DNA of 64,000 bases from contig OMZM01000007.1 in assembly GCA_900315545.1 (NCBI GenBank), forward strand, positions 1-64,000. Reading direction: 5' to 3'. Every line of letters begins with the position of its first letter. Positions within the stretch are counted from its first letter, which is position 1. This document shows positions 35,100 to 47,361 of the stretch, piece after piece. Under the pieces are notes generated by a model. That model saw nothing but the letters and a program-made list of their open reading frames with translations. It was not told where the DNA came from and did not search any database. A program made the translations under genes and the position numbers. This DNA comes from an uncultured Prevotella sp. GTDB lineage: Bacteria; Bacteroidota; Bacteroidia; Bacteroidales; Bacteroidaceae.

Positions 35100-36686
35100 T
35101 TATTTCTTATATTGTCCGGCTATGTCTGCCATGACATCCTTTACGGTTGCGATTGCTTCGTCTGTGAGTTGTCCGCTGCCTAATGAGTCGAGAACGTCCT
35201 GATGTACAGAGCGCATCTTCTCAAGGAAGGCATCCTGACACTGACGTATCTGGTCTACAGGCACTGCGTGCATCAAGCCGTTTGTACCGCAATAGAGTAT
35301 TGCTACCTGCTCGCCGACAGCCATAGGGCTGTATTGTGGCTGAATGAGCAACTGGTTGTTCTTTCTACCGCGATCAAGTGTCATTGCCGTAACGGCATCC
35401 ATGTCGCTTGAGAATTTAGAGAAAGCCTCAAGCTCACGATATTGTGCCATGTCTATTTTCAGTGTACCGGCAACTTTCTTCATTGACTTGATTTGTGCTG
35501 AACCACCGACACGAGATACCGAAATACCTACGTTGATGGCTGGACGGAAACCTTGATTGAAGAGGTCGGTTTCGAGATATATCTGACCGTCGGTAATAGA
35601 AATTACGTTGGTCGGGATATATGCAGAAACGTCGCCTGCTTGGGTTTCAATTATAGGAAGGGCTGTCAGCGAACCGCCACCCTTCACATGTCCCTTTAAG
35701 CACTCTGGCAGGTCGTTCATCTTTTCTGCAACTTCTTGCTGGTCGTTGATACGTGCAGCACGTTCCAACAAACGGCTATGCAGATAGAATACGTCGCCGG
35801 GATATGCTTCACGTCCGGATGGACGACGGAGAATAAGCGACACCTCACGATAAGCTACGGCTTGCTTCGATAAGTCGTCATATACAACCAATGCCGATTC
35901 ACCGCGATCGCGGAAATATTCACCGATAGCGGCACCTGCAAATGGAGCATAATACTGCATGGCTGCGGGGTCGGAAGCTGTAGCAGATACGATAATTGTG
36001 TAAGGCAGGGCACCATGTTCTTTAAGATTTTGTACTAAGGCAGCAACGGTAGATGCTTTCTGACCGATGGCAACATAGATACAATATACTGGTTTGCCTG
36101 CTTCATAGAAACTCTTCTGGTTGATGATAGTATCAACTGCAATAGCGGTCTTACCTGTCTGACGGTCGCCGATGATGAGCTCACGCTGTCCGCGTCCAAT
36201 AGGAATCATTGAATCTACTGCCTTGATACCAGTTTGCAATGGTTCCTTTACTGGCTGACGGTAGATAACACCTGGAGCCTTGCGGTCGAGTGGCATCTCA
36301 AATGAATTTGTCAAGTCAATGTCGCCTTTGCCGTCAATGGCTTGACCGAGTGGATTGATAACGCGACCGAGCATGTTGTCGTTGACACGTATTGATGCAA
36401 TACGTTTTGTACGCTTAACAACCATGCCTTCTTTAATGCCCGATGTGGTACCAAGAAGCACACAACCTACGTTGTCTTCCTCAAGGTTCATCACGATAGC
36501 CATAGTACCATTCTCAAACTCTAAGAGCTCGTTAGCCTCAGCGTTGCGCAGACCATAGATACGAGCAACACCGTCGCTGACGGTCAAAACCGTACCTATT
36601 TCGTCAAACTTTTCCTGATCGCTAATTCCTCGAAGTTGTTGAAGCAGTACCTCAGAGACCTCGCTTGGTTTTATTTTGTCTGACAT
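35100..36686 (-). CDS. atpA: ATP synthase subunit alpha
   Basis: 528-residue non-catalytic nucleotide-binding subunit of F1. The Walker A is [11 protein letters not shown] (about 170-180), with the [47 protein letters not shown] block and the arginine finger region ([13 protein letters not shown]). Normal length. It lies between atpH and atpG in the Bacteroidetes-type operon; 12 bp separate it from atpH. Confidence 0.98.
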   Translation of the reverse strand: MSDKIKPSEVSEVLLQQLRGISDQEKFDEIGTVLTVSDGVARIYGLRNAEANELLEFENGTMAIVMNLEEDNVGCVLLGTTSGIKEGMVVKRTKRIASIRVNDNMLGRVINPLGQAIDGKGDIDLTNSFEMPLDRKAPGVIYRQPVKEPLQTGIKAVDSMIPIGRGQRELIIGDRQTGKTAIAVDTIINQKSFYEAGKPVYCIYVAIGQKASTVAALVQNLKEHGALPYTIIVSATASDPAAMQYYAPFAGAAIGEYFRDRGESALVVYDDLSKQAVAYREVSLILRRPSGREAYPGDVFYLHSRLLERAARINDQQEVAEKMNDLPECLKGHVKGGGSLTALPIIETQAGDVSAYIPTNVISITDGQIYLETDLFNQGFRPAINVGISVSRVGGSAQIKSMKKVAGTLKIDMAQYRELEAFSKFSSDMDAVTAMTLDRGRKNNQLLIQPQYSPMAVGEQVAILYCGTNGLMHAVPVDQIRQCQDAFLEKMRSVHQDVLDSLGSGQLTDEAIATVKDVMADIAGQYKK

Positions 36687-36698
36687 TTTATTATTCTT

Positions 36699-37235
36699 TT
36701 ATTTTTTTAATGTGTGGAGAATAGTGTTAAGTTTATTTTTTACACTTGCATCCATTCTGTATGTGTCGTATTCAAGAATGAAACCTCCAATAATTTCAGG
36801 ATTTGTTTCGGTCTCAAATTCCACACTTCCCTTAGTTCTGCTCTCTACCATCTGCTTCATTTTCTGAACCATGTCTTCTGAAGCGGTTTTGGCAGTGATG
36901 AGTTTTGCGCGGATGACATTTTTATGTTGCCTATAAAGAGTGATATACGCATTAGATATGAATTGCAGGATATCCTCCCTGTCTTCGCCTAAAACAAGAT
37001 TGACAAACGCTTCACTGAGCTGCGAGTGATTGGCTCCACATGCAGTCAACAGCAAGTCGCGCTTCTTGTCTTTAGCCATCATAGGGTTACATATCGTCAA
37101 CCTAAGTTGAGGCACGTCAATATAGCTGTTAGACAATGTCTGCATATCTTGATACACAGCCTCGTCTAATTTCTGCTCCAGCGCACTTTTGAGAAGTGCT
37201 CGTGCATAGCGTACCGATATTACTCCTATATCCAT
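36699..37235 (-). CDS. atpH: ATP synthase subunit delta
   Basis: 178-residue peripheral stalk subunit connecting the top of F1 to subunit b. N-terminal six-helix domain (ISVRYARALLKSALEQ) and the C-terminal TKGSVEFETETNPEIIGGFILEYDTYRMDASVKNKLNTILHTLKK signature are both present. It lies 8 bp behind atpF. Sequence divergence is typical for this subunit, but the operon position removes doubt. Confidence 0.95.
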   Translation of the reverse strand: MDIGVISVRYARALLKSALEQKLDEAVYQDMQTLSNSYIDVPQLRLTICNPMMAKDKKRDLLLTACGANHSQLSEAFVNLVLGEDREDILQFISNAYITLYRQHKNVIRAKLITAKTASEDMVQKMKQMVESRTKGSVEFETETNPEIIGGFILEYDTYRMDASVKNKLNTILHTLKK

Positions 37236-37243
37236 ATTAATAG

Positions 37244-37741
37244 TTACTCTTTGTTAGCAACTTCATCCAACAGCCTATCTATAAGCGCATTTTGCTCCTT
37301 GTCGTCGCTGAGACGATTGCGAAGCACTTTCTCTGCAATTTGTACTGACAGTTCTGCCACCTGTGCGCGGATTTCACTTATAGCTTGTTGTTTCTGACTT
37401 TCTATTTCTGCTTTAGCATCATTTAGAAGTCGTACTCCTTCTGCTTTTGCTTTATCTTGCGCATTGGCTACGATTGTATCGCGTGTTTCGGCAGCCTCTT
37501 TCAGTATCTGTACCTGCTTTTCGCGTGCTTCCTGTAGCAGAGTCTCGCTTTCTTGCTTGATGTTTTCCAGACGCTCGTTTGCTTCATGGGCTTTCTTCAG
37601 ACTTTCGTCAATGAAAGTCTTGCGGTCTTCTACCATCTTGATAATTGCAGGAAACCCCCATTTCTTCAAGATTAGGAAGACAATGATGAAGACAACCGTC
37701 ATCCAGAAAAGCAAGCCTGTATCAGGCATTAATAATGACAT
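37244..37741 (-). CDS. atpF: ATP synthase subunit b
   Basis: 165 residues: one N-terminal membrane helix (LLFWMTVVFIIVFLILKKWGF, about 9-29) followed by a long charged coiled coil (about 35-140) forming the peripheral stalk. Single b gene, so b is a homodimer. It lies between atpE and atpH. Confidence 0.96.
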   Translation of the reverse strand: MSLLMPDTGLLFWMTVVFIIVFLILKKWGFPAIIKMVEDRKTFIDESLKKAHEANERLENIKQESETLLQEAREKQVQILKEAAETRDTIVANAQDKAKAEGVRLLNDAKAEIESQKQQAISEIRAQVAELSVQIAEKVLRNRLSDDKEQNALIDRLLDEVANKE

Positions 37742-37794
37742 AAGCTGTGAATTTTGTTTTTACTTAGTCTTTCTGTTATTTCTGAATAACTTTT

Positions 37795-38049
<255 letters not shown>

Positions 38050-38087
38050 TTATTAATTAATGTTTGTTGTTTTCTTGTTTTTAATTT

Positions 38088-39188
38088 TTATGCTTCGTGT
38101 CCTTTGACACGGGCGAGAGAAATAAACACTGAACTAAGCATTGTAAACACAAGTGCCTGAATGAAGCATACAAGTACTTCGAGCAACATCATGAATACAC
38201 TTAATGCAACGCTTACTACCGACATTGAACCACAGGCAAAAGCACCCATACTTGCCATGATGAAAATTATACATGTCAATGCTATGGCAATGGCGTGTCC
38301 TGCCAGCATGTTGGCAAAGAGACGGACCATCAGTGCTAATGGCTTTGTGAATATACTGAATACCTCTATCAGAGGCATCAGTGGTACTGGTACCTTCAGC
38401 CACCATGGCACATCTGGCCAGAAAATGTCTTTCCAGTAGTGTTTGGTTCCAGATATGTTTGTAACTAATAGTGTACAAACTGCCAAGAAGAATGTTATGG
38501 TAATGTTACCTGTTAGGTTTCCGCCTCCAGGAGGGAAGGGGATGATGCCCATTACGTTTGCGACGAATATAAAGAAGAAACATGTTAGAAGATACGGTGC
38601 GTATTTCTTAGCTTCATCTCCTAATGATGGTTTGATAGCTTCGTCATAAATGTAAGCGACAAACATGTCCATAAAGCCTGTAAATCCCTTTGGAGCAGGG
38701 TCGTCAACCTTGTGTCGGCGGCTCCAACGTGCAGGAATGAGAATACATAGAAGCAGTATTATGGCATCTATAAACAATACGATAACTGTTTTGGTAAGAC
38801 TAATGTCGAATGGACGTTTTTCTGTTCCATCTTCAGCAATCTCAACAATACGGTTCTCGTATATACTTCCTGCTGGTGCTATATACAGTCCTGTTCCTTC
38901 CGGACATGCTTTATATCCTTTCAGTTTACCATCTTCAATTGGCTCTTCTTCTATTTTGTCGCTCATGAAGAAATGCCATCCGGTGCTACTGTGTACTATG
39001 ACTGGCAAGTGTATGATGATTTTCTTCTCACCAATATCTGTTATGTGCCACTCATAGCTGTCTTTAACGTGTCCCCACAGAACGCTCTGAAGGTCAAAAC
39101 CTTCTGCCTTTTCTGCTTCGGCAGCACTCACGGGAGCAAGGCTCACGAGCATAAAGAGAATGAAGAGCAATTGTCTTAACTGTTTCAT
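38088..39188 (-). CDS. atpB: ATP synthase subunit a, with extracytoplasmic N-terminal extension
   Basis: 366 residues. A cleavable signal-like N-terminus (FILFMLVSLAPVSAAEA) and a soluble region of about 110 residues precede the conserved membrane part, an arrangement seen in Bacteroidetes and Chlorobi. The essential Arg sits in PLALMVRLFANMLAGHAIAI and pairs with the c-ring Glu during ion transfer. The C-terminal helix VCFIQALVFTMLSSVFISLA is standard. It starts directly after the small membrane protein gene (ATG at 39188, previous stop at 39189). Confidence 0.96.
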   Translation of the reverse strand: MKQLRQLLFILFMLVSLAPVSAAEAEKAEGFDLQSVLWGHVKDSYEWHITDIGEKKIIIHLPVIVHSSTGWHFFMSDKIEEEPIEDGKLKGYKACPEGTGLYIAPAGSIYENRIVEIAEDGTEKRPFDISLTKTVIVLFIDAIILLLCILIPARWSRRHKVDDPAPKGFTGFMDMFVAYIYDEAIKPSLGDEAKKYAPYLLTCFFFIFVANVMGIIPFPPGGGNLTGNITITFFLAVCTLLVTNISGTKHYWKDIFWPDVPWWLKVPVPLMPLIEVFSIFTKPLALMVRLFANMLAGHAIAIALTCIIFIMASMGAFACGSMSVVSVALSVFMMLLEVLVCFIQALVFTMLSSVFISLARVKGHEA

Positions 39189-39599
39189 TTATCTAAAATT
39201 GTTCTTTTTATTTTGTTTTTCCACCCTTGCGAAATATATTGCATCGTATGCAAGCATTACAAGATAGAAAATAATAAATACGATGACAAAGCGAAAAACT
39301 TCTTCGAAAGATGATGCGTACATCCAGTAACCTACTACAAATGGAATTGCCAATAACATTCTCATTATCGAGCCTGCCATATAGTAGAGTGTGAGGCTCT
39401 TTGGCGATGACTTGGCTATGAGTTTCCAGCAAAGTCCATAGATTAGAAGTGTTACGATAGAGAAAATGTATGAGATTATCAGCGACCATCCTAATGGAAT
39501 GCTAAACAGGCGTTCAACACATATACCTATTATATATATAAGGCATATTATTGAGAATCCCGTTATTAGATATTTCTTTACAATTCTCTGTATGTCCAT
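39189..39599 (-). CDS. Small four-helix membrane protein of the ATP synthase operon
   Basis: 136 residues with about four membrane helices (near 12-32, 37-60, 75-95 and 105-125) and a basic C-terminus. It occupies the place between atpC and atpB where many bacteria have AtpI or a similar c-ring assembly factor. The sequence itself shows no motif I recognise beyond hydrophobicity. Function in F-ATPase assembly is inferred only from position: 15 bp after atpC and adjoining atpB. Confidence 0.8.
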   Translation of the reverse strand: MDIQRIVKKYLITGFSIICLIYIIGICVERLFSIPLGWSLIISYIFSIVTLLIYGLCWKLIAKSSPKSLTLYYMAGSIMRMLLAIPFVVGYWMYASSFEEVFRFVIVFIIFYLVMLAYDAIYFARVEKQNKKNNFR

Positions 39600-39614
39600 C
39601 TTCCGATTTATGTT

Positions 39615-39860
39615 TTATTCTACTTCTACACAGAGACTTACTTCGTTTTTCTTAACTTCAACGAAGCCACCTGATATCAGAAGTTGCTGCTTTTGTCCGT
39701 TGACTCCGTATTCTACAACACCTTTCTCAAGTGATGAGATAATGGGGGCGTGGTCTTTCAGTATTTCGAATGCTCCCACTGTGCCAGGTACGAGGACGCT
39801 GTCAGCATTGCCTTCGTAAACTATTTTCTCAGGTGAAACTATTTTCAATCTTAAACTCAT
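39615..39860 (-). CDS. atpC: ATP synthase subunit epsilon
   Basis: 81 residues, only the N-terminal beta-sandwich domain (LKIVSPEKIVYEGNADSVLVPGTVGAFEILKDHAPIISSLEKGVV). The C-terminal helical hairpin that inhibits ATP hydrolysis in E. coli is absent, as in other Bacteroidetes. The enzyme therefore probably lacks epsilon-type autoinhibition. It lies 20 bp behind atpD. Confidence 0.95.
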   Translation of the reverse strand: MSLRLKIVSPEKIVYEGNADSVLVPGTVGAFEILKDHAPIISSLEKGVVEYGVNGQKQQLLISGGFVEVKKNEVSLCVEVE

Positions 39861-39880
39861 ATTTATTGCTTTCTGCTGTA

Positions 39881-41419
<1,539 letters not shown>

Positions 41420-41457
41420 TTAAATGTTAACAAATATACTTAAATATATAATTTCTG

Positions 41458-41488
41458 CAAAGTTAAGCATTTCTTTTTATATTACAAA
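41458..41488 (-). promoter_or_regulatory. Promoter of the ATP synthase operon
   Basis: Minus-strand TTTG (41485-41488), 19 bp, TAACTTTG (41458-41465), full consensus, 51 bp ahead of atpD. Confidence 0.8.
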
Positions 41489-41592
41489 CAGAATTTTGGA
41501 TTTTTGTATAAAAATATTTAATTTGTCTGTTTCGTTTTTGTTGACTTTTGCTATTCATGTGAGTGTAAACCGGCGATGCCGCAATCATCACA

Positions 41593-41919
41593 TTAAAACA
41601 GCGACAATGAGTTGTCCTGTTTTATTACAGTTGGCTCATCGTCGCTTGTATCTTCAAAAAACTTCAGCATCAGCTGATCTGTTTCTTTTGAGTTTGGGTT
41701 TAGTCTGTATACACCGCGTTGCAGTTTTTCTATTATCGAAGTGCTGGTTTTCGACTGTCGCAACAGATAGTTTGCTACTTGCTGGTGTACGTCGTCTGTA
41801 TTTAACGGACAGAAAAAACTGTTCAAAGCATTGTATACATGCTTCGAGATTTTAGCCACGTGCAGCCCATCGCTGCCTGCAAATGCCAAAACACGCAAAA
41901 TTTCCTGTTCGTAATTCAA
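41593..41919 (-). CDS. Small conserved protein, possible winged-helix fold
   Basis: 108 residues, not recognised by name. The first 75 residues (ILRVLAFAGSDGLHVAKISKHVYNAL...DDVHQQVANYLLRQSKTSTSIIEKLQRGVYRLN) read like a helix-turn-helix followed by a beta wing ending in YRLN, as in winged-helix proteins. The C-terminal 30 residues are acidic and probably disordered. It follows aspS by 28 bp on the same strand and is probably cotranscribed. DNA binding is a guess from pattern only. Confidence 0.65.
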   Translation of the reverse strand: MNYEQEILRVLAFAGSDGLHVAKISKHVYNALNSFFCPLNTDDVHQQVANYLLRQSKTSTSIIEKLQRGVYRLNPNSKETDQLMLKFFEDTSDDEPTVIKQDNSLSLF

Positions 41920-41947
41920 TATGTCTTTGTTGTTGGCAGAGGTACTT

Positions 41948-43711
41948 TTAGTTTTCTTCCTTTAAGTCAACTTTCAGTTGAAGCTCGTCAAGTTGCTTTT
42001 GATCTATAACAGAAGGTGCATCCAGCATTACGTCGCGACCTGAGTTGTTTTTGGGGAATGCAATACAGTCGCGGATGGAATCAAGACCTGCAATGATTGA
42101 AACAAACCTGTCGAGTCCGAAAGCCAGTCCTCCATGAGGTGGCGCTCCATACTTGAAAGCATTTATAAGGAAGCCGAACTGTGCCATTGCCTGTTCCTGT
42201 GTGAATCCAAGAATCTTAAACATTTTGGCTTGCAGCTGTCCGTCGTGTATTCGTATCGAACCGCCGCCAAGTTCTACACCGTTGCATACAAAGTCGTATG
42301 CCAGTGCGCGAACCTGTTCCGGATGAGTCTCAAGCAGGGGGATATCGTCTGGATTAGGCATTGTGAACGGGTGGTGTACCGCCATCAGTCGCTGTTCTTC
42401 ATCGCTCCATTCAAACAGTGGGAAGTCTACAATCCATAGGCAAACAAACTTGTTAGGGTCGCGCAGGCCTAAGCGGTCGCCCATTTCAAGTCGCAGTGAG
42501 CAGAGCTGTGTGCGTGTCTTGTTTGCGTTGTCGCCACTGAGTATAAGTACAAGGTCGCCGTCCTTAGCTCCCATCTTTTCTTTCAGTTTTGCAAAGTCAG
42601 CTTCAGTGTAGAACTTATCTACGCTTGATTTCACGCTGCCGTCTTCGTTATATTTGACGTAGACCAGTCCCTTTGCGCCAATTTGTGGGCGTTTCACGAA
42701 GTCGGTAAGCTGGTCTAATTGTTTTCTGGTATAGTCTGCGCATCCCGGAACGCATATACCTCCGATGTATTCTGCTGAGTCAAATACGGCAAAAGTGCCG
42801 GTCTTCAGCGTATCCATCAGTTCTACAAACTCCATTCCGAAGCGCAAGTCTGGCTTGTCTGAACCAAAACGGCGCATTGCTTCGTGCCAAGTCATCTGCT
42901 GAAGTTTTGCCGGCAGTTCCACGTTGCGTGTTTCCTTGAACAAGTGTCGGCACATGTCTTCAAACAGAGATATTACGTCTTCCTGCTCCACGAAAGACAT
43001 TTCGCAGTCAATCTGTGTAAATTCCGGCTGACGGTCGGCACGCAGGTCTTCGTCGCGGAAACATTTTGCTATTTGGAAATATCGGTCGAATCCGCTAACC
43101 ATGAGTAGCTGTTTCAGTGTCTGCGGGCTTTGCGGCAGGGCATAGAACTGTCCTGGATTCATTCTCGAAGGCACGACGAAGTCTCGGGCACCTTCCGGTG
43201 TTGAGCCGATGAGTATCGGTGTCTCTACTTCTATAAACTGTCTTGAGTCCAGGAAATTGCGTATGAGGATTGTCATTCGGTGGCGCAACTCAAGGTTTGC
43301 GCGTACAGATGGGCGTCTGAGGTCCAAATATCTGTATCTCATGCGTATATCATCGCCTCCGTCGGTTTCATCCTCTATCGTAAACGGAGGTGTCAGGCTG
43401 TCGCTGAGAATATTCAGGCTGTTAGCTATAATCTCTATTTCTCCCGTTGGTATATTATTGTTTACACTCTCGCGTTTGTTGACAACGCCAGATATCTGCA
43501 CGCAGTATTCGCGTCCCAGTTTGTTGGCTTTTTCGCACAGATTCTTGTCGTTAGCTTCGTTGAATACAATCTGAGTCAGTCCGTATCTGTCTCTGATGTC
43601 AACAAAGGTCATACCGCCCATTTTGCGGCTTCTCTGTACCCAGCCTGCCAGCGTTACCTCTTTGCCTACGTCGGAGACTCTCAGTTCTCCGCAAGTATTT
43701 GTCCTATACAT
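41948..43711 (-). CDS. aspS: Aspartate--tRNA ligase
   Basis: 587-residue class IIb synthetase. N-terminal OB-fold anticodon domain (about 1-110, [22 protein letters not shown]), motif 2 with [23 protein letters not shown], the bacterial GAD insertion domain (about 290-420), and motif 3 [10 protein letters not shown] near the C-terminus. Normal bacterial length. No gatCAB seen here, so whether it also charges tRNA-Asn is open. Confidence 0.97.
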   Translation of the reverse strand: MYRTNTCGELRVSDVGKEVTLAGWVQRSRKMGGMTFVDIRDRYGLTQIVFNEANDKNLCEKANKLGREYCVQISGVVNKRESVNNNIPTGEIEIIANSLNILSDSLTPPFTIEDETDGGDDIRMRYRYLDLRRPSVRANLELRHRMTILIRNFLDSRQFIEVETPILIGSTPEGARDFVVPSRMNPGQFYALPQSPQTLKQLLMVSGFDRYFQIAKCFRDEDLRADRQPEFTQIDCEMSFVEQEDVISLFEDMCRHLFKETRNVELPAKLQQMTWHEAMRRFGSDKPDLRFGMEFVELMDTLKTGTFAVFDSAEYIGGICVPGCADYTRKQLDQLTDFVKRPQIGAKGLVYVKYNEDGSVKSSVDKFYTEADFAKLKEKMGAKDGDLVLILSGDNANKTRTQLCSLRLEMGDRLGLRDPNKFVCLWIVDFPLFEWSDEEQRLMAVHHPFTMPNPDDIPLLETHPEQVRALAYDFVCNGVELGGGSIRIHDGQLQAKMFKILGFTQEQAMAQFGFLINAFKYGAPPHGGLAFGLDRFVSIIAGLDSIRDCIAFPKNNSGRDVMLDAPSVIDQKQLDELQLKVDLKEEN

Positions 43712-43764
43712 ATTTATATAATTATGTTAATCTTTATGTTTTCCTATTTAGACTATATGAATAA

Positions 43765-43799
43765 AAAACAACGAGAGACGAAAAGCCTCTCATTGTTTT
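43765..43799 (-). terminator. Terminator between rny and aspS
   Basis: AAAACAACGAGAG pairs with CTCTCATTGTTTT around a short ACGAAAAGC loop (43765-43799), one mismatch; on the minus strand it lies just past the rny stop. Confidence 0.7.
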
Positions 43800-43805
43800 G
43801 TTCTT

Positions 43806-45341
43806 TTATTTTGCGTATGCTACGGAGCGGGTTTCCCTTATTACTGTAATCTTTACCTGTCCTGGATACGTCATTTCTGTCTGTATCTTGTTTGCAATTT
43901 CTCCCGACAGTGATTCTGTTTCCTTGTCGTCCATCTTGTCTGCTCCTACAATGACACGCAGTTCACGTCCTGCCTGTATGGCGTATGTCTTTGTTACGCC
44001 AGGATAGCTCATTGCTATAGCCTCGAGGTCGTTGAGTCGCTTGATATATGCTTCTACTATTTCGCGTCTTGCACCTGGACGGGCTCCTGAAATGGCGTCG
44101 CATACCTGTACGATAGGTGCGAGCAGTGTATTCATTTCCATTTCGTCGTGATGTGCTCCGATAGCGTTGCAGATGTCAGCCTTTTCCTTGTATTTCTCTG
44201 CTATCTTTGCTCCGTAGAGTGCGTGCGGCAGTTCGCTTTCCTCGTCAGGCACCTTGCCGATGTCGTGCAGCAGTCCGGCACGTTTTGCCTTCTTTGGATT
44301 GAGTCCGAGTTCTGCTGCCATTACGGCACACAGGTTTGCTGTTTCGCGAGCATGCTGCAGCAGATTCTGACCGTATGATGAACGATATTTCATCTTACCC
44401 ACGATGCGTATCAGTTCGGGATGGAGTCCGTGAATACCTAAGTCTATTGCCGTGCGTTTACCGGTTTCTATTACTTCGTTGTCGATTTGTTTCTTAACCT
44501 TTGCGACAACTTCCTCTATTCGTGCAGGGTGGATACGTCCGTCAGACACCAGCTGATGCAGTGCAAGTCGGCAAACCTCGCGTCGTATTGGGTCGAAGGC
44601 AGATATTACGATAGCCTCAGGTGTGTCGTCTACTACGATTTCCACGCCTGCAGCAGCCTCCAGTGCGCGTATGTTTCTTCCTTCACGTCCGATTATTCGT
44701 CCCTTCACTTCGTCGTTGTCGATGTGGAATACGCTGACAGAGTTTTCTACGGCTGTTTCTGTGGCAACTCTTTGTATTGTCTGTATGACTATCTTCTTTG
44801 CCTGTGCGGCAGCGTTGAGCTTTGCCTCGTCCATTATTTCGTTGACGTAGCTTGCTGCATCGGTACGTGCTTCGTCTTTCAGGTTTTCTATCAGCCTGTT
44901 CTTGGCTTCTTCTGCGCTCAGTCCTGAAAGTTCTTCCAGCTTTTCGCGTTCCTTAATCTGAAGTTTTTCAAGTTCTTCCTGCTTTATGGTCAGGAGTTTC
45001 TTTTCGTTGTCTATTCTCTTCTGGTTTTGTTCCACCTCCTGCTTTCTTCTGCTTATGTCTTCCTGTTTCTGGTTCAGTGAGATTTCGCGTTGTTTCAGTC
45101 GGTTTTCGTTTTGTTGAATCTTCTGGTTTCTGCTTTGTACTTCCTTTTCGAGTTCAGCTTTCTTGTTGAGGAACTTTTCCTTTACTTCGAGCAGTTTCTT
45201 TTCTTTTATAACGTCTGCTTCTTTTTTGGCATTTTCAACCATTTCGTTGTATTTGCCTGTGAGGAAATAGCGGAAAATCAGGTATCCTAAAGCTGCACCT
45301 AAGATTAGACAAGCGATACCTATAATAATACTTGTTGTCAT
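43806..45341 (-). CDS. rny: Ribonuclease Y
   Basis: 511-residue membrane-anchored endoribonuclease of mRNA decay. One N-terminal helix ([22 protein letters not shown]), a long coiled coil (about 30-190), a KH domain ([25 protein letters not shown]), and the HD catalytic domain with HDIGK and the later AHHDEM. The KH-HD order is diagnostic. Gene order 46021-zapA-rny suggests a link to cell division, which may be only positional. Confidence 0.96.
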   Translation of the reverse strand: MTTSIIIGIACLILGAALGYLIFRYFLTGKYNEMVENAKKEADVIKEKKLLEVKEKFLNKKAELEKEVQSRNQKIQQNENRLKQREISLNQKQEDISRRKQEVEQNQKRIDNEKKLLTIKQEELEKLQIKEREKLEELSGLSAEEAKNRLIENLKDEARTDAASYVNEIMDEAKLNAAAQAKKIVIQTIQRVATETAVENSVSVFHIDNDEVKGRIIGREGRNIRALEAAAGVEIVVDDTPEAIVISAFDPIRREVCRLALHQLVSDGRIHPARIEEVVAKVKKQIDNEVIETGKRTAIDLGIHGLHPELIRIVGKMKYRSSYGQNLLQHARETANLCAVMAAELGLNPKKAKRAGLLHDIGKVPDEESELPHALYGAKIAEKYKEKADICNAIGAHHDEMEMNTLLAPIVQVCDAISGARPGARREIVEAYIKRLNDLEAIAMSYPGVTKTYAIQAGRELRVIVGADKMDDKETESLSGEIANKIQTEMTYPGQVKITVIRETRSVAYAK

Positions 45342-45407
45342 TGCTTTTGTATAATTTATTTTATATGTTATTTATAATATTCTTCTCATGCGTTATGTCC
45401 GTCGAGT

Positions 45408-45719
45408 CTATTTGTCGGATAACGCGTCTTCAATTTCTGAAGTAAGCTTTGAGAGAATATCGGTCATAGGTGTCGTGTCGTTGCGTTCTGCCTCTGATTC
45501 GTATCGCAGGGCGATTTCGAGCATAGCCATGTAGAGTATCTCTTTCTCTTCTCGTCTTCCCTTGTACAAACGGGCATAGTCGTTGACAGTCTTGTTTATA
45601 AGCTTTTCGGCCTTGCGACACTTCTCCTCGTCTTTACCATTGATGGTTACGGCAATGTTTGTGTCGTAAAGATTCAATCTTATATGTAATTTTTCTATGT
45701 TCTCTTTTACTTCAGCCAT
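45408..45719 (-). CDS. zapA: Cell division protein ZapA
   Basis: 103 residues. ZapA binds and bundles FtsZ at the division site. The N-terminal part (KLHIRLNLYDTNIAVTINGKDEEKCRKAEKLINKTVNDYARLY) matches the ZapA head, and a C-terminal helix (about 60-100) is suited to the dimer coiled coil. It follows a coiled-coil protein gene by 8 bp and precedes rny. Confidence 0.85.
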   Translation of the reverse strand: MAEVKENIEKLHIRLNLYDTNIAVTINGKDEEKCRKAEKLINKTVNDYARLYKGRREEKEILYMAMLEIALRYESEAERNDTTPMTDILSKLTSEIEDALSDK

Positions 45720-45727
45720 TGTGCACG

Positions 45728-46021
45728 TTATTTTTCGCTAAGTAGCGTTATACACTTGTTGACATCTCTCAACAGCTTGGCAACTTTTGCCTTTGCAACC
45801 TCCATGTCGTTGTCGGTTACTTCGAGCATCTTTGCCATTTTCAGCGTATTGTAGTCTTCATTCTGCTGCGCGAGTTGTTCTTTCAGAGACTTTACCTGTG
45901 TCTCCAAATCGTCTACCATGCCGTACAGTTCTTCGTTTTCTTTCTTCATTTTGTTGTATTGAAGAATCATCTGTCTGACACGGGTTGTGAACAATGTTGT
46001 TATTTTCTCGTTTTCAGTCAT
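45728..46021 (-). CDS. Small coiled-coil protein upstream of zapA
   Basis: 97 residues, almost wholly helical: heptad-like Leu/Val spacing from about 20 to 60 (MKKENEELYGMVDDLETQVKSLKEQLAQQNEDYNTLK). It resembles ZapB-type division proteins in size and build but shares no diagnostic motif I can name. Cotranscription with zapA (8 bp gap) supports a division role. It has its own perfect promoter at 46039-46069. Confidence 0.75.
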   Translation of the reverse strand: MTENEKITTLFTTRVRQMILQYNKMKKENEELYGMVDDLETQVKSLKEQLAQQNEDYNTLKMAKMLEVTDNDMEVAKAKVAKLLRDVNKCITLLSEK

Positions 46022-46038
46022 GAATTACAATTTGCTCG

Positions 46039-46069
46039 CAAAGTTATATATTTATATTGAATTTTCAAA
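46039..46069 (-). promoter_or_regulatory. Promoter of the coiled-coil gene-zapA-rny operon
   Basis: Minus-strand TTTG (46066-46069), 19 bp, TAACTTTG (46039-46046), 17 bp ahead of the ATG. Confidence 0.8.
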
Positions 46070-46144
46070 AAGTTTCCATGTTTTTTTTATAATAATGTGG
46101 AAAACCTTTGATTTTTGCGTTTGCCGTGGTTGCCTTGCCGGTTT

Positions 46145-46765
46145 TTATTGCTGCTTTTGCTTTCCCTGCTCCTTCTTTGCCAGCATCACTACCTGGTAGA
46201 CGAAGTCTGTTATCCATTTCTGCGAGAAGCCCAAGCGGTCGCTGTACTGGCGTACTGACATGACAGTTTTCACTACTCCCATGTCTTTGTAGTCGTTCTT
46301 CGTGAAGATGTCGGCTACGGTTTTCTCTGTCATGGCGTAGATGGCTTTTCTGAAGAATGACGGCATGCGCAGCTTAAACTTCATTAGGTTGCCCATCAGC
46401 ATCATGAGGTCTTGAGTGAAACCTTGAAACTGGAACATGTAGGGCTGTATGTCCTGCATCTTGCGGCAGTTTTTCTTCAGGCTCATGTCGATTTCCTTGA
46501 AGAAGTTGTCGTCGGAATTATAAATTTCCTTCAGCATCTTCTTGCATGCATTTTTCTCGCCTATGCCAAACTTGTTGTTAACGGTTGGAACGTGCAGTGT
46601 AGTCTTGAACATGCGAAGGTCGGGCAGCATGGCTAAGTTGCTGATGCCTAAGTTGGAAGCCATCGATGCCTGAAAATATACTCTAATGAGCGACATGTAG
46701 TCTTCCATTCCGCCAGTCTGGCTTTCTGCTTTATTTCTTCCGAATATTTTTGACAGTATATTCAT
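46145..46765 (-). CDS. Conserved hypothetical protein
   Basis: 206 residues, no signal peptide or membrane helix, rich in Met and Lys. I do not recognise a family. The N-terminus (MNILSKIFGRNK) and the C-terminal basic tail (KKEQGKQKQQ) suggest a soluble, possibly nucleic-acid- or membrane-associated protein. It is transcribed alone from a perfect promoter and lies next to element E3, which points away from it. ATG at 46765 fits the promoter. Confidence 0.7.
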   Translation of the reverse strand: MNILSKIFGRNKAESQTGGMEDYMSLIRVYFQASMASNLGISNLAMLPDLRMFKTTLHVPTVNNKFGIGEKNACKKMLKEIYNSDDNFFKEIDMSLKKNCRKMQDIQPYMFQFQGFTQDLMMLMGNLMKFKLRMPSFFRKAIYAMTEKTVADIFTKNDYKDMGVVKTVMSVRQYSDRLGFSQKWITDFVYQVVMLAKKEQGKQKQQ

Positions 46766-46803
46766 GATATAATTTGTTATTATGTTTATGTTGAAATGCA
46801 GTG

Positions 46804-46834
46804 CAAAATTACAATAAAAAAGGTTAATGACAAA
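46804..46834 (-). promoter_or_regulatory. Promoter of the hypothetical gene at 46145-46765
   Basis: Minus-strand TTTG (46831-46834), 19 bp, TAATTTTG (46804-46811), full consensus, 38 bp before the ATG. Confidence 0.8.
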
Positions 46835-47097
46835 ATAAAAGATACATAATTCATGTTTGTGATGCTATTTTTTTATTATTCCGAGTCATAATTTTATGCC
46901 GTAGGATGCAAAAAAGCTGACCGATGACGCATCCTGTTTTGAAATAAAGGTATAATCAATTTCAGGGTCGTTTAGTGTCGCGAGAATGCCCGCGAAAGTC
47001 GTTCCGAAATATTTTTCGGCAAATACGCGAGTATTTCTAACTGTCGACTAAGTTGCTGGCTGTCAGTATTTTGACTCTCAAATATGGATTACAGGAT

Positions 47098-47229
47098 TTT
47101 TACAAGCATCTTGTAATCCTCTTACAGATACTCCGTCACACTGTTACAAGCACTCTGTAGCAATATGACGGCTTAACTGTAACTGCGCGAAAACATGCGG
47201 TTTTCACTCTCAAACATGCTCTTTGACAT
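47098..47229 (+). repeat. 22-bp palindrome array of E3
   Basis: Palindrome cores start at 47100, 47122, 47144, 47166, 47188 and 47210. Examples: TTACAAGcatCTTGTAA, TTACAAGCACTCTGTAG, GAAAACatgcgGTTTTC, TCAAACATGCTCTTTGA. Only the last resembles the E1/E2/E4 units; the period is unchanged. Confidence 0.75.
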
Positions 47230-47361
47230 TTTTAACATGCATATCTGAGGACGAATTTTGCATGTTTTAGCACTTTCGGTGGTTGTTCCGCGTCTATTTG
47301 GAGAGTTTTTCTCTGTCAAAATTTTTCATATTTTCGGGGACGTTATGGTGGGTGCGTTCAT